64,000 bases of DNA, taken from positions 24,184,001 to 24,248,000 of the forward strand of contig BSBM01000753.1 in the NCBI GenBank assembly GCA_027924585.1. The letters are read 5' to 3'. The notes under the pieces are model-generated. The model saw only the letters and a program-made list of their open reading frames with translations, did not search any database and had not been told where the DNA came from. Positions within the stretch are counted from its first letter, which is position 1. The number at the start of each line of letters is the position of its first letter. Source of the DNA: Larix kaempferi. Its lineage: Eukaryota > Streptophyta > Pinopsida > Pinales > Pinaceae. Made by a program: the position numbers and the translations under genes. This document shows positions 1 through 11,610 of the stretch, in pieces.

Positions 1-379
1 CCAAAATCTCAAAATCCCTAAGTGCCCAAGTGCTAAGCATGCAAGTATCAAGCCCCACCTTTGTCTTGTGAAAACCACCTTTGACGACGTCCACACCCAC
101 ATGGTATGCTTCCGCCATAACCAATACTTTCGTCCACCCTCACAGGCCGTAAAAAATTATCTGCCTCATATTGCCCTCTCCAACCAAGCCCACAGGAGAA
201 AACAAGATAGTTTTGCTTCCACAATAATCAGATTGTGCAAGCTCGAAACCGGTAACCTAGCCGACATAAGGGAGGCTAGGGTAGAAACCCTAGCCCCCTA
301 AACATTGGCTCAAAAAGTACTCTGAAAACCCCAAGTTGCAGAGCATAAAATTTATAACCCTATCTTGCCTTCCCCTACT
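1..379. other. No recognisable gene
   Basis: A short open frame on the plus strand (68-301) resembles no family I know and has no supporting context. The stretch adjoins the CACTA-like end and may be the body of that transposon. Confidence 0.3.
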
Positions 380-550
380 ATCTATTCTATTGCAACTCTA
401 TCTTTCCTTCCCACGCTATTTTTTCTTTTTGCCTATGAAAAGCTAAAAAAAATAATTAAAAATAAATAAAAGATGAAAGTGGCAAGTTAAAGACAATATG
501 AGATTTTTGTCTTAAAATATTGTCTCAAAATGGCCCTCCGTGTAGTAGTG
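380..550. mobile_element. CACTA-like transposon end (right terminus)
   Basis: The segment ends in ...TGTAGTAGTG, so read inward it begins CACTACTACA, the signature of CACTA (En/Spm) DNA transposon ends. Just inside lie short inverted GAGACAA / TTGTCTC motifs, like subterminal repeats. The same arrangement, with similar sequence over roughly 150 bp, recurs ending at 6010. The element body would lie to the left, mostly outside the window; no partner left end and no transposase was found. The family call rests on terminal motif and layout only. Confidence 0.5.
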
Positions 551-761
551 TACCATAAAATCAATTTAGACATTATAATTGTTTCATCCTCCTTCGGTCT
601 AGGAAAAACATAGATGATAGTATATAAATACTTATTAGATGATAGTATAATATATAGTAGATGATAAATACTACCATTCATTATAATTATCTATGCCAAC
701 TTTGAGGAGAGTCATTTTTTCTAAATTGAATACCTAATCTATAAATGGAAGAACTAAATAC

Positions 762-1234
762 CTGATCTAGAGCAGTGATAAAGGTCTCCTGGTTGTCCAT
801 TTATGGTGAAGGCATCGGACAAATTAGGCGCCCCACCTGTGAGTACTACTTGATTTATCAGGGAGATGGGATGATCACTACTCCACCACTCTCCTGATAA
901 ATAACATTATCGCTTTTAATCAGTATTAACCATTAAAACTTGAAAGACATGAAAACATTTGTGTATTGAATCCCATGACATCCCATCACCTATTATAATA
1001 GGAATTTTTGCGAAGGGTTTAGGAAAGGGATATAAGCTTCCTCTCTTAGGAAGGATCACTATAGCTCCATGCACAGTACTTCGGAGCCATGAGAAATGAG
1101 CATGCCACCACAAGGTTCCTTCTTGTCCAGTAATGGTGAATTTTTGTGTAAAATTTCCACCTGGCTGAATCGGACATTGTGTAACATATGCAGGTCCATC
1201 GGCCCACCCTGTACGCAATTGTTTCACTCCATGC
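762..1234 (-). pseudogene. Laccase gene fragment (two internal exons)
   Basis: Two adjacent exons of a plant laccase (secreted multicopper oxidase acting on monolignols and other phenols). Exon 1234-990 (245 nt) starts after a CAG acceptor and encodes [20 protein letters not shown], later [13 protein letters not shown] and FPKPF. It carries the HG and WHAH copper-ligand histidines of cupredoxin domain 1. The intron begins GTGATG at 989 and ends CAG at 894. Exon 893-762 (132 nt) encodes GEWW, then [18 protein letters not shown], and ends at a CAG|GT donor. From memory, plant laccases have internal exons of about 245 and 129 nt. Both exons are open and splice sites are good. The first exons, the large C-terminal exon and the remaining copper ligands are absent from the flanks: a Kelch fragment follows upstream within 250 bp and a transposon end within 220 bp downstream. 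It is therefore a gene fragment despite its intact frame. Confidence 0.88.
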
Positions 1235-1483
1235 CTGATATATTTAAGCACTAATTTTATCATCAAACCCATCTATAATATCATATATGAAAACAAAAGA
1301 TGTATAGGGTTACAACACAACTATGCTATGTGATTAAAACAGGATGGACATTGGTCATTTGTATTCAAAAAGTACTCACACTAATCTTTTGGTTGCTTTA
1401 CATCATTTTCAGGAATAATTTGATAGCTTTCCTTTTCTGATAAGATTTACGAAAGTACATTGCAATAGGAAAATAAATGTTAC

Positions 1484-3855
1484 CAATGTCAAACCATGAA
1501 CTCTCATGTCCTCCTCCAAGAACATATACGCACTTGTCAAAAGCAATTGCAGCAGGAAAAGGACGAGGTGTACGCATAGGAAATGCAGGCTTCAGATTGT
1601 TTTCTAATGGGAAAAAAATGTCCACTGTTTCAAGCCACTGATTTCCACTACGGCCACCTATAATATAGACAACAGAGCTACTGTTGTGTGTGGGAGCAGA
1701 TCCAGAGGCTTGTATGCAACTTGTTTCAAAATCTTTCATATTTTCTTTTTTTTTCTCAAAAAATACTCATTTGTTCTCGCAGCTCAGCTACCCTTGTCCT
1801 TAGGGATGAAACTTATGAATCAATTTTCATCTATAAGATACACTCGAATAACATTAGACTCATAACCTACCATCAGTATCAAAACAAACCTATTAATTTA
1901 TTAAAAGAATTGATTAGCAAAATATATTACTCCAAGAACAATGTCGTAAGTTTAATGGTAATAAAAGTAAATAACCATATCTAAAAAAGAGGCAAAATAG
2001 AAACAGAAGAGGTTATCACACAAGCAAAGAATTAATTAAGGTTGAAAGAGATAATACACTATAAACATCCTGCAAAAGGGAGTAAAAATTTGAGATAAGC
2101 GGTTAAAAGAAGGAAAAGTGAGACCCTTATGAGGTAATTTTCACCTTTAAATCCTATTAGTAGGCAGGATCAGATGATGGTATCAATGAATTGAACCATT
2201 TATTGATGTTCACCAATAAGAATTGGGATTGGGATTTGCTACCATTCTTGAAATAGTCCAATTACGAACCTTATCCTAAGTATTGGTGTATTTCCTAAAT
2301 CAGCATATTAAATGGAGTCTTTCAATTATCACATACCACGATTACTTTCAAGGTCCACATCAAAGTGCAGAGAAAAGTTAGATTATGTAGAAAGCAAACA
2401 TAATTACCCACACTGTTACATGTTTACCAGAAATTAAATTTGACAATTAAATTCCTCATTTCAAGGGACAAATTCTTCTGTGACATCTGCACTTTCCCAT
2501 CCATTTAGAAGAAGTTGAAGTGACTCTAGGTAAGCAAAGGATGGCATCAACCCCGGTCCATCAATGTTAAAGTGCTTTCTTATTAACACCATAAAGCATC
2601 CCCCTACATATTTGGGCATTTAAAGCTTTCAAAAGCAGTTAGGCACATGAATTTTTTTTCCTAAACTCTACGATGTTAATTGCTAAATATAATATGCATA
2701 CATGGCATTAAATTAAGCCTCAGTAAACTAATTGAGAAGGCACTTTGCAATTGACGATGTTGCTCAACCTGTGCTGCTTCCACCATTTCCCTCAATTCTA
2801 CACCCTCTTGCGGTATCTATACATTTCATTCAAGATGATTCACATGATCTCATAGAACATAAAAATAATCCCACAATAAATTAAGCACAAAAGGCACTAG
2901 TGCACAAACAATCCAGTCATGGAAAATTGCAGACATGTCCATATTGACCTGTTTTAGAGATGCAGATAAATGTTGAATCTCTCTTTCATGCAACAAGCAG
3001 GAGGCTGTGTTCATGGAAGGAGCATTTGGTGCTTGAAGAGTCGCAACAGAATTTTCCTCTGCAGGAAGACTGCTGCTTGGCCTACTTGAGACACTTCCTG
3101 CAGGAGAGGGAAGCTATGAGTCTGAAATGCAGAGATATTCCCCATAGATTTCTGTTCCAGCATTATCAAATTCATTGGGAAAATAAAACTCCACCTCTTG
3201 TTCCGATTCATCATACAACAATCATCTTCCACTGTTCTCATCTTGCAATCTCTGATGACTGGCTCGAGATTGCAACTGGCTATCTATTTGCAAGTTTTCA
3301 CCTTGTTCCAGACCCATAGAGGACCTAGCAGGTGACAAAGGATTCAAAACTTCAGGAATAGATAACTTGTCTTTATGAGGTGGGTGTAGCTGCCCCAGAA
3401 ACAACATAATCAAGTTATATGTCTATTGGTGATCAAGCTCAAATTTGAAGTGGTTTCTTTGACCATAATAATTACCTCTTATGACATGTTTAAAATCATT
3501 TTCTCGAAGTGGTTCACATTGCTTTTCAATGCGGGAAGAAACCTATGCATTATAACAAGAATATTCAGAACTCATCTAGTAATCAGAACTTAATAAGATT
3601 GCTATACATAACATCTTACTAAAACAACATAGTCTGGATTTCTACATAACTGTGCTTAATGCAATAAATTTCTACATAAATCTTTGAGAAAGCCAGTCAT
3701 CACTCTTTTAGAGGCAATTTATACCTGTGTTGGATACATTGTTTGCCCTGTACCATGTGAAGCCCATGCAATTGTATCTATATTCTTCTTACTATCACTA
3801 ATTGCTTCATAAACACCATGTAACTTCCTATCTGTATAGTTGAAATTCCCTCTTA
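1484..3855 (-). pseudogene. DCD-domain / Kelch-repeat protein, decayed fragment
   Basis: Relic of a plant protein with an N-terminal DCD (development and cell death) domain, a coiled coil and C-terminal Kelch repeats. Exon about 3855-3725 encodes NYTDRKLHGVYEA and then TMYPTQ, the DCD core. Exon 3542-2949 begins VSSRIEKQCEPLRENDF, continues with FKFELDH (end of DCD) and an acidic, Ser/Pro-rich linker. One frame stays readable across about 590 nt but holds three stops: TAG near 3431, TGA near 3223, TAG near 3118. A coiled-coil exon lies at about 2810-2700 (ELREMVEAAQVEQHRQLQ). Exon about 1725-1484 carries two Kelch blades (VVYIIGGRSG..W, CVYVLGGGHESSWFD). The DCD N-terminus and roughly four Kelch repeats are missing; laccase exons follow directly. 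Such proteins are linked to stress and cell-death responses; this copy cannot make one. Confidence 0.82.
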
Positions 3856-3859
3856 AAGT

Positions 3860-5730
3860 CGATTAGCTATTGAAGTTAAAGCAATTACAAAGCAATGACT
3901 AAGACAAAATAAAATTGAATTAAAATTGAAAACCAGTATAATAATCCCGAATATATTTGTGCCTTATTTTGAAAGGATGGTGGAGATAATTCTCGTATGG
4001 GAAATGAGTGAAGATCTATTTTTAAATGCAGGGATAAGAAGAAAACATTGAGATATTTTTATCAATCCAACTATAGCTGGAATCCCAACTCATAAGGGAT
4101 TTAAATATGTTTGGAGGAGTCAAATTTGCTAAGGCATTACAATTGATGGATGATGGGATAAATGAAAATATTATTACTCAGCAAGAAGGTTAAACAAGAA
4201 ACATAAGAGCGGTTAAGTGTCACTACAAATATAGTTTTTTTCTAATCTCAACAATGAAAGGTAATATAAGAGATGTGGTGGATTTTGGTGATAAATTGGT
4301 CTCAACAGGATCAGGTTAAAACAAACATTCAATGATCACTGAGGTATATGTACAGGATTGGCTATGTACATGAATGGTGCTTATTGTTATTGTTTTCCTT
4401 ATAATACATATAACAAATTAATTTGATCAAGCTGCATATTCATTCATTCATTTCCTAGTAATGCATATAACAAATAAAAACAATAACATTTCAAATGAAC
4501 ATAACATTATAGGTTTTATGCCCAAAAGTACTCCAGAATTACAGTGGAAGCTGCTTAAGGGGTATCCAAAGATGCTCGAGAGGTCTCCAATATACACATA
4601 TATTGTAAGATGGAATTGTAGATTCTAAATATGAGTATGCATGAAGCGAGCAAGCGGTAAAGCCAAGAGGCGGTGGCCATATCCATCGGAGGATGCCAGT
4701 ATGCATGCAAAAAAAAGATGTAATTCTGGAATCATTATCGGTTTTGGAAACCAGAAAAGAAGACACCGAGTTCCCAAATCTGAATGCTAAGAGTTGGATC
4801 CGCAAAAGTTAGTAGGTGAATTCTACATATTATGATACAAATTCTGAAGGGTGTCAATGAAGACTAGGTCCATACAGACTTTTTGAAAGAGAAGAGGCAA
4901 CAATTTGAAATCTGGAAAACGCTACAGGAACAGATTTTAAATGACAATTAAGAAGTCAATTTAAGAATTCTGGAAACCCCATTAAAGATGGGATAGAGAG
5001 TCCAATATAAATCAATTTGTAAATCCTGGAAATACAAATAGGAATGGATTTTAAATGACGAATCAAGTCAATTTAAGAATACTGGAAACGCCATTAAAGA
5101 AAAGGAACCTTGAATCCCCTTTAATGATAGAATGAAGATCAAGTCAAACCTTAATACTAAAGGACGGGATCTTAATCGGAAATCCCAAACTCAAGATTGA
5201 ACATCTATGATCCACCCACAGTTGTAGATCGGAATCGATCTCAGGGCACAACATAGGGTATTTCGATAGCAGGGTTTAAATAATTGCAAGAACAGTTAGA
5301 TCAATTTGAAGGAACTGATATACCCGAAGTGTCTAGGTGTCTAGGGCTACCAGGTCCTTGAGAAAACTAATGGCATTTCCTCCCCTGTGCAAACAAATGC
5401 ATTTCCTTCCCTGTTAAAAAAAGACATAACAAAAAAACAGATTAACAACTTTGTACACAATAAAAAATTACAATCAATGGAATAATGACGGCAGAAGTAT
5501 GCTCGGCCACCGTGACAAATTGCAAGTCGAATACTCCACCTTTCTGGGTGAATTGAATCCACGCTGAAGGTGGAATTGAAGTGGAAGCTTTCCCCCTTCA
5601 CAACCCCGGTCTGTTAGTCCATCGAATCCATCCATGACTTTGATAATGTGCAAGTGGGAAAACCCTGGGTTACGGCGCAGTGGGCATAAGGGAACAACCC
5701 CGTGTTGTCGAATCCATGGGCAGATGTGTG
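3860..5730. other. No recognisable gene
   Basis: AT-rich sequence. Scattered short open frames (for example minus 4805-4539 and 5601-5347) match no family I recognise. A recurring phrase of the type 'ggaaacgccattaaag / caatttaagaattctgg' is repeated loosely between 4900 and 5110, suggesting an old degenerate repeat. Confidence 0.35.
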
Positions 5731-5737
5731 AAGGATC

Positions 5738-5830
5738 AAAACCCCCAATATTTGTTTGGCATATGCGTCAAAGCAAAACCCCCAATATTTACAGGGCATA
5801 TGCATGAATGAGCCAAATCCCCAATTTTTT
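5738..5830. repeat. Short tandem repeat, about 38-bp unit, three copies
   Basis: The phrase 'aaaacccccaatattt...ggcatatgc' occurs three times in about 95 bp, with the last copy diverged. It lies inside the putative body of the transposon whose end is at 6010. Confidence 0.6.
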
Positions 5831-5849
5831 CTCAACATAGGGTCTCTTT

Positions 5850-6010
5850 TCCTTCCCGCCTTTAACGTGTCGCCCGTGAGACAAAAGTAAAATGTAAAAG
5901 ATATATTTTAGAAAAATAAAAATAAAAAATAAATGAAGTGAATAGGTTTGAGACATTTTGTGATTATTGTCTCAAACTTATGTCTTAAAACAACCCTTCA
6001 TGTAGTAGTG
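5850..6010. mobile_element. CACTA-like transposon end (second copy)
   Basis: Ends in ...CATGTAGTAGTG at 6010. Read inward it starts CACTACTACATGAAGGG, followed by AAGACA and GAGACAA / TTGTCTC inverted motifs and an A-rich stretch, paralleling the end at 550 in order and spacing. Both point the same way, so both element bodies lie to the left. The matching left end was not found between 551 and 6010; a CACTACAAAT at about 4221 does not match beyond six bases. Confidence 0.5.
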
Positions 6011-6098
6011 TTAGTCGGGATATAAGATACTGAAAATTAGCTACTAATAGTCATATATATGAAAATTTAGTCGTTTTCTTAGTCACTAATTTATGATA

Positions 6099-6170
6099 GG
6101 GTACACAGGAATCGAACCACCAATCTCGTGCCTATAAGTAGGCAGGTGCTCTACCATTGAGGTAGCACCC
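6099..6170 (-). tRNA. Degenerate tRNA or tRNA-derived sequence
   Basis: The minus strand gives a 72-nt tRNA-like string. The 5' GGGTGCT pairs with the 3' TGTACCC except for one G-T and one mismatch. There is a D-arm-like CAATGGTAGAGC, a perfect 5-bp hairpin TGCCT/AGGCA, and a perfect B-box GGTTCGATTCC. The anticodon loop has only 6 nt (ACTTAT) and the T stem pairs poorly, so it is probably a tRNA pseudogene or part of a tRNA-derived SINE. No isotype is assigned. Confidence 0.45.
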
Positions 6171-6584
6171 TTTAAGAAGTTATTACTGCTTGATAATGAT
6201 GATATTCAAACAAATTTTGCATGGGAACAAAATGAATGTCAAACATATTCATGAATAATGCTTCAAGTACTAAAAGAATTCTAATATATAACAGTTCAAC
6301 TGTGACAATGATGAAAATTCAAAGAAGAATGATCTTACAAACTACGCATGAGTACAATAATCCATGGCTGTACAAATTATCAAGAACAAAAGCAAGTTGC
6401 ATCCCTTCACAAACAGAAAAGAATACAAGATCCAACTTGCAATAAATTTGTTTTAATTGTCTATCAATTGTTGATCTCTCGATAGCTAGAGACGTTTTCC
6501 TGTGTGAGATCCAAAATACATACAATTATCTTAAACTTCACTTCTTCAAAATCAGTTGTAGTAAAAATTATTCTAGGAATTGTC

Positions 6585-7240
6585 TTATGAGCAACAACCA
6601 CTTTTTTGAACAGCAGGCTGCCCTTTCATTTGTACAGTAGGAGGTCTGTTGCTATTCATGGCAGGCTGACTTGCCATCCTGCAATACAAAATAAATGGAG
6701 TTAAGTCAATAGTATTTCATAGAAAATATAAAATATAATATCCATAAAAGCAAGATGTCACAATGAGGACTCTATCCAAACATCATAACAAAAAAGTTGG
6801 AAAACATCATAACAAAAAAGTGCACCTATTCTTTATCTCAGCAGCCATGGTCATGAAATCCTGCTCCACATTTGTTGCATTCTTCGCACTTGTCTCCAAA
6901 AATGGAATGCTAATCTCATCAGCAAATGCCTTGAAGCACAAAATACACAAAGCATGTCAAAAAAAATTAGATTGAAAAGTGACAAAAAAAACTAACCGTT
7001 GAGATTAATAAAAAAAAGGAATCTACAAGCCAAGTCAACAAACTTAAGACCACAAACTACCATAGTGTTGCAATTAACAAAAAACAAAGCACCAACAACT
7101 TCAAGGCACACTCATATTTAAATCCTCATCAAGTCAAAGACGATAGTGCATACAGTGAAACACATAGCAGTGCACATGATGCCAAAGCTATGCGGCATTC
7201 AACATTACCTTGGTTGTATCATAATCAATAGCTGATGGCA
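6585..7240 (-). pseudogene. Rab1/RABD-type small GTPase, 3' exons only
   Basis: C-terminal part of a Rab1 (plant RABD) GTPase, which controls ER-to-Golgi vesicle traffic. Exon fragment about 7231-7209 encodes IDYDTTK before a GT donor. Exon 6929-6826 (104 nt) encodes [17 protein letters not shown], with the ETSAK nucleotide-binding G5 box, and ends in IKN. Exon 6678-6585 encodes MASQPAMNSNRPPTVQ and finishes KSGCCS-stop, a double-cysteine tail of the geranylgeranylated kind. These exons are open and their splice sites look usable. The first half (P-loop, switch regions, NKxD box) is missing: about 400 bp upstream the sequence becomes an unrelated ATPase fragment. It is a truncated copy unless upstream exons lie far away, which the neighbours make unlikely. 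Confidence 0.85.
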
Positions 7241-7626
7241 TTGGCATTATGCAAAATTTGGCTGCTAGAAGATAATATCAACAAATAAATTCACACACTA
7301 AATTCTTCGACTTTCCAAATGAATTAACTCACTTTAATAGAAAGCAAAGTTCAAACCAAATGCCAAAATGATTAAGCAACAACAAAGCTAAAGTAAAATG
7401 GATTCCTACTCAAAAGACTTGCTGGAAATTGTGATTACTAAAAGTATTTTAAAAATCCAAAATATTGATCCAGGAAAAAACTGATCAACTTTTCAAAAGA
7501 AATAATTAGTGAAAAAATCGCATACCAATGGCTCTGGCTTTGTTGAAACATATAAAATAAAAGAGAAACAAATGACAGCCTATCTCTACAAGTCACAAAT
7601 ATATAGTTCATGCATCATGTACTTAC

Positions 7627-7981
7627 TTCCCACGCATGGATTTTTCATCAGAAGTATATATCCAATAAATTCCTTTGATTGTTGTCTTTTCCAGAGGATC
7701 ACCAACCTACAATATAATCATGGACATTTTAGTAGATTGGCACACTACAGACAAAAAGGTAGATACTAGCAAAGTTTTATTTTTACAGGTCAATTTAAAA
7801 ATGTTTTTAAATACGTAAAGTTGTTGAATGCATAAAAGGTAACTAAGAGGAACATACCAGTTTGTTATCCAGAAACACGAGTATGGCATGGAGACAAGAC
7901 TTCCATAGTACGCTATGGCACTTTATTTTTGTCTATTTCTAAATTCAAGTTGCCATCTAGACCAAAAGATCCTTGAAACTC
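7627..7981 (-). pseudogene. P5A-type P-ATPase fragment (PDR2/MIA-like)
   Basis: Two exons resembling the cytosolic domain of the plant ER P5A ATPase (PDR2/MIA family; animal members extract mis-inserted membrane helices). Exon 7981-7858 encodes EFQGSFGLDGNLNLEI, then KVP, a TAG stop, RTMEVLSPCHT, a frameshift, and LVFLDNKL at the donor. Exon 7706-7627 encodes VGDPLEKTTIKGIYW and SDEKSM before a GTAAGT donor. VGDPLEK is typical of the region after the phosphorylation site. The DKTGT phosphorylation motif, all membrane helices and the other exons are absent. One stop and one frameshift within 124 nt show decay. Confidence 0.8.
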
Positions 7982-8177
7982 CTAACATAATTTGATGAAA
8001 CACCATCAAGTTAGAGTTGATAAAAGCAAATTATCAACATCACTATAAATGAAAAAAATAAAACAAGACAATAGCATGTCATATGTTGTAAGAGTGCCAG
8101 CTTTGTCAAAGCAGCATACATCCACCTACATCATAAAAACTTAGAAAACATAAACAAGAGTATCTTAATTGAACATA

Positions 8178-8300
8178 GAAACATACCTAAAAATTTACAT
8201 AAAAGTTGACTACTGTAATGAGTTGACATGTTATATACATAACATCTTGAGACCTTGCCTCTTCTAAATATGGCGAAGGTAGATCTTATCATTGATACTG
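8178..8300. repeat. Dispersed repeat, copy 1
   Basis: About 120 bp, from 'gaaacatacctaaaaattt' to 'cttatcattgata', reappears at 9905-10023 with only a few changes. No coding or transposon signature was recognised. Confidence 0.7.
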
Positions 8301-9904
8301 AACTAGCATAGATCCATCTTAAATCTGGATCTATCAAGCACCGAGAGGGATCCAATTTCTTGAAGTGTAGTATTTTATGAGCCAACATGAATGTATTTAA
8401 TTATTTTGTTAGGTACGAACTTTACAACATCTCCCTCATACTAGGCCGTCGAGCACCTTGCTCCTCTCGGTGCAACAAGATGGCTACGTCACATTTATGC
8501 ATTGGTGCATTAACTAGAATTCCCTTCATCAAGGGAGTTTCCATTGACAACATGCAGTCCATAATTTAGTTGGCCTCCAACCAATGGTGACCGAATCATC
8601 AACAATTGTGTTCCTCAGAGGGTTGGCCAGTTGGTTATGACAAGTTGCCATCTAAGCCCAGAACTAGTTCTGATTTTCAGGTATGTTTCTTGTAAGTTCT
8701 ACATAGTTTGGCAATGGACTGAATAAAATATGATTGTAAATAGCAGTAACTATCATTTTTTAAGAAACAATGGTTATGTGTGTAGCTTGAAAGAAAGTGT
8801 GATGTGTCACAGTAGCATATATGGGCTAATATTTACTAGTGATTTTTCGAGATGCTTTATAATAGTCACTCGATATTGGTAGTACACATGTCTAGATGGA
8901 ACATGCAGAGCACCCCGACACCTTTGTTATTTGTGTTCTCTTTAATTTTTAATTTTTAGTTGTGCCTTACTTTTCCTTTTATTACAGCAATTATGGGGAC
9001 AAGCTGTTTTTATTAGTCAACAATGTATTAAGGTATAGATCATATTGGAGTCGATTTCGCTATTCCTCCCCCTGTATACTAGGTTTTTCTTTGTATTTTG
9101 TATCAGGTAAATTTCAGATCTAGTGCTTTATGCTTTGCTCTGTTTCTTTCTTTTGAATCCATGTACAAATTTACAGCGAGACTCGAGAGAAATGGAAGTT
9201 TGTTAAAGTAGGTTCATTGTTTGTAAATGTGCATGAATTATAATGTTTCTTAGTCTTGCTTGTAAATTATTTTTTCTAGTCCCCTTGCAAGTTTTCCAAA
9301 TCCATCTTTGATTCACTTTTGCTTATGCTCCTCCAATTGTCAGAATGTGTAGAGAAATCTCAGGTGAACATCTGTGGCTATTATTTTTGTTTCTGAGACT
9401 AGCTAATTGATTTCTTTCTATCTGAGCTATTATCAAACTGCGTTTCTCGTGTTTGATTTGAACATGCAGTTGGAGATGAGAGTTAGAAGTTTTAAACCTA
9501 ACACTAGAGGTGTAGAGCTTTATCAATGATCACTATGGTTACTGCAACAGGGTTTAATAAGTCGAAGTAGTTATTGTTAGTGGTTAAGGGTTAGTTGTTA
9601 CTTAATGTTGGATGGATATATATTTAAGAGGTACAATATGACTAGAGGGAATGATATGGACTGGTTTCTATCACTGGAGCTATGATGAGAACCGGTGCGT
9701 GACACTGGGAGGATAGCAATACATTTGCAATTGCAGATAATGGCAGGTAGTTGAGGAGAGGTGTGAAAACAACCTAGATAGGATCAACAACTACCAACAG
9801 GAGCTTTCAGTAGCATGTTAATGTATATTCTATTTAAAAACTAGGCAACCTAATAGTTCTTAGGTTTTTGGTTGCGAGATAGCTAGTTGATAATTTCTTT
9901 TTGA
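8301..9904. other. No recognisable gene
   Basis: AT-rich sequence with only short, unsupported frames. No repeat end, RNA gene or protein family was recognised. Confidence 0.35.
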
Positions 9905-10023
9905 GAAACAGACCTAAACATTTACATAAAAGTTGACTACTATAATGAGTTGGCATGTTATATACATAACATCTTGAGAGCTTGCATCTTCTAAATATGG
10001 CGAAGGTAGATCTTATCATTGAT
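9905..10023. repeat. Dispersed repeat, copy 2
   Basis: Same orientation as the copy at 8178-8300. The match stops abruptly after 'cattgata' on the right. Confidence 0.7.
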
Positions 10024-11610
10024 AGTAAAACATATACGTGATTCAGAGCCTAAGTTGAGCTATTTGATACAATTAAAGAATTCGTAAGTAATCGACAAAG
10101 TTTTGATGGGTCTCTATACTTATTTCCGTGGATTGTATATAAGAAGCTCTAGTTATTACCGATGTGCCAAAACAGTTACTGCAACTACAACATTAATTTG
10201 ATGATCCTTATATCCATCCTTATTTTCAAGGCATTGCAAAAGTCTTTCCATCTAAAAGCAATGGTATATTAGAAGCTGAGAAAAATAACAAGACTGGCAA
10301 GTAATGTACCTTGAAATTTGAGAATAGTAGTCCAATATCAATTGCAAAAAATTGACAAAAATCACTGGACATGAGCAAGGATCAATTGCATAAATATCTG
10401 AAGTTGCATACTAGGTGAGGTGACTCTGCAACAGCTATATAATGATGGAGACTTGCATTCATGATTGATATAAGAGAATCACAAGCATTTCTCTGCAGTA
10501 CTAGTTAGGTTAGGAATGGCAATCAATCAATAACTAAAAAAATAATTCAGTATTCTTCCTCTTTTTTTGTCTTGTTTATCATTTTTAATTTAGATCTTCT
10601 TCCTTCACACACGTCTGCACGTCTGCATATGCAGGCACATACAATTTGTTTCTCAATCAAGGTAGACATGAACAAGAGAAGAGTAAGTCTAGGTATCAGT
10701 TAGTAGAAAAGACTCTAATAGCAACTAACAAGTAAATTATCTAAATGTTTACATGCTTTCACAAAAGTTTGTTGTGTATGTTATCATGGTCTGTAAGAAT
10801 AGTAACATGTTTCATAATCTTGATATCTTGTGTCTACAAGAAGTGAAAAATTCTAGGTTTCTGTTATAGAATGCTCTAAGCTTTTTTCAAGGGTAGGGGT
10901 ACCGATTCCTTTGAGAGGTTGTTGTGGATTATGTTGAAATATGGATGGACACACATTGAGTCTAGTTAACACTTAGCATCCAATGATGCTGAAGAGAGAA
11001 ACCATTCCTAGAAATATATTGCAGATGACCACTCTAAATCCCACTTGCCTGTTTCGGGGCTTTTAACATGGTGGATGATCAAAAGGCAAAAACAGCATCT
11101 TGTCCATCAGAATTCCCTTTGGTGATAAAACATTTGATATGCTCTTAATGTTAGGCTGAGTTTGTATGACCCCAACAACTCAGAAGGAGTCATTCGAGTT
11201 ATGGTTTAACTAGTACAACTCTTGGTGGGGCAATGAAAGACTCCTGAAAACACTTAACCAAGCTGTGCTCTCTGAGTACCAATATTTTTTATTGTCATGG
11301 AGCTAGGCCAACCCAGTTCTTGCGGGAGATCATGGTCTTAAACCATTAACCAATATATATTTTTATCTCTTGGGGCTGCAGAAAGTGGATGCCTAAGGCC
11401 CACTTTGTTTGAATGTCTCTCACAAAGTAATTGTAAGAACTAGCATATGAAAGAAGATGACAGGAGAATATATGTCCTATATAATGTTTACTTTACTGTA
11501 TTAGATCAGAATTAAACAAGAAACTGAATCACAAATATGGAATTCCAATCATTAACAAGTGCATTCAAAATTTAAAACCCAAAACAAAGAAGGGCTTGAA
11601 GAAAATATGC
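10024..11610. other. No recognisable gene
   Basis: I looked for the C-terminal autoproteolytic domain of Nup98, expected downstream of the FG exons on the minus strand, and did not find it. Nothing else was recognised. Confidence 0.35.

Noticed and set aside
2480-2590. A minus-strand frame reading LMPSFAYLESLQLLLNGWE as another DCD-Kelch exon.
   Set aside because: I could not place it in the family, and splice sites are unclear.
4221-6010. CACTACAAAT at about 4221 as the left end of the transposon ending at 6010.
   Set aside because: Similarity to the inverted right end stops after CACTAC and flanking bases do not form a duplication.
8178-8388. Plus-strand MAKVDLIIDTEL as the phosphorylation-site exon of the P5A ATPase.
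   Set aside because: It lies on the opposite strand, lacks DKTGT, and is part of a dispersed repeat.
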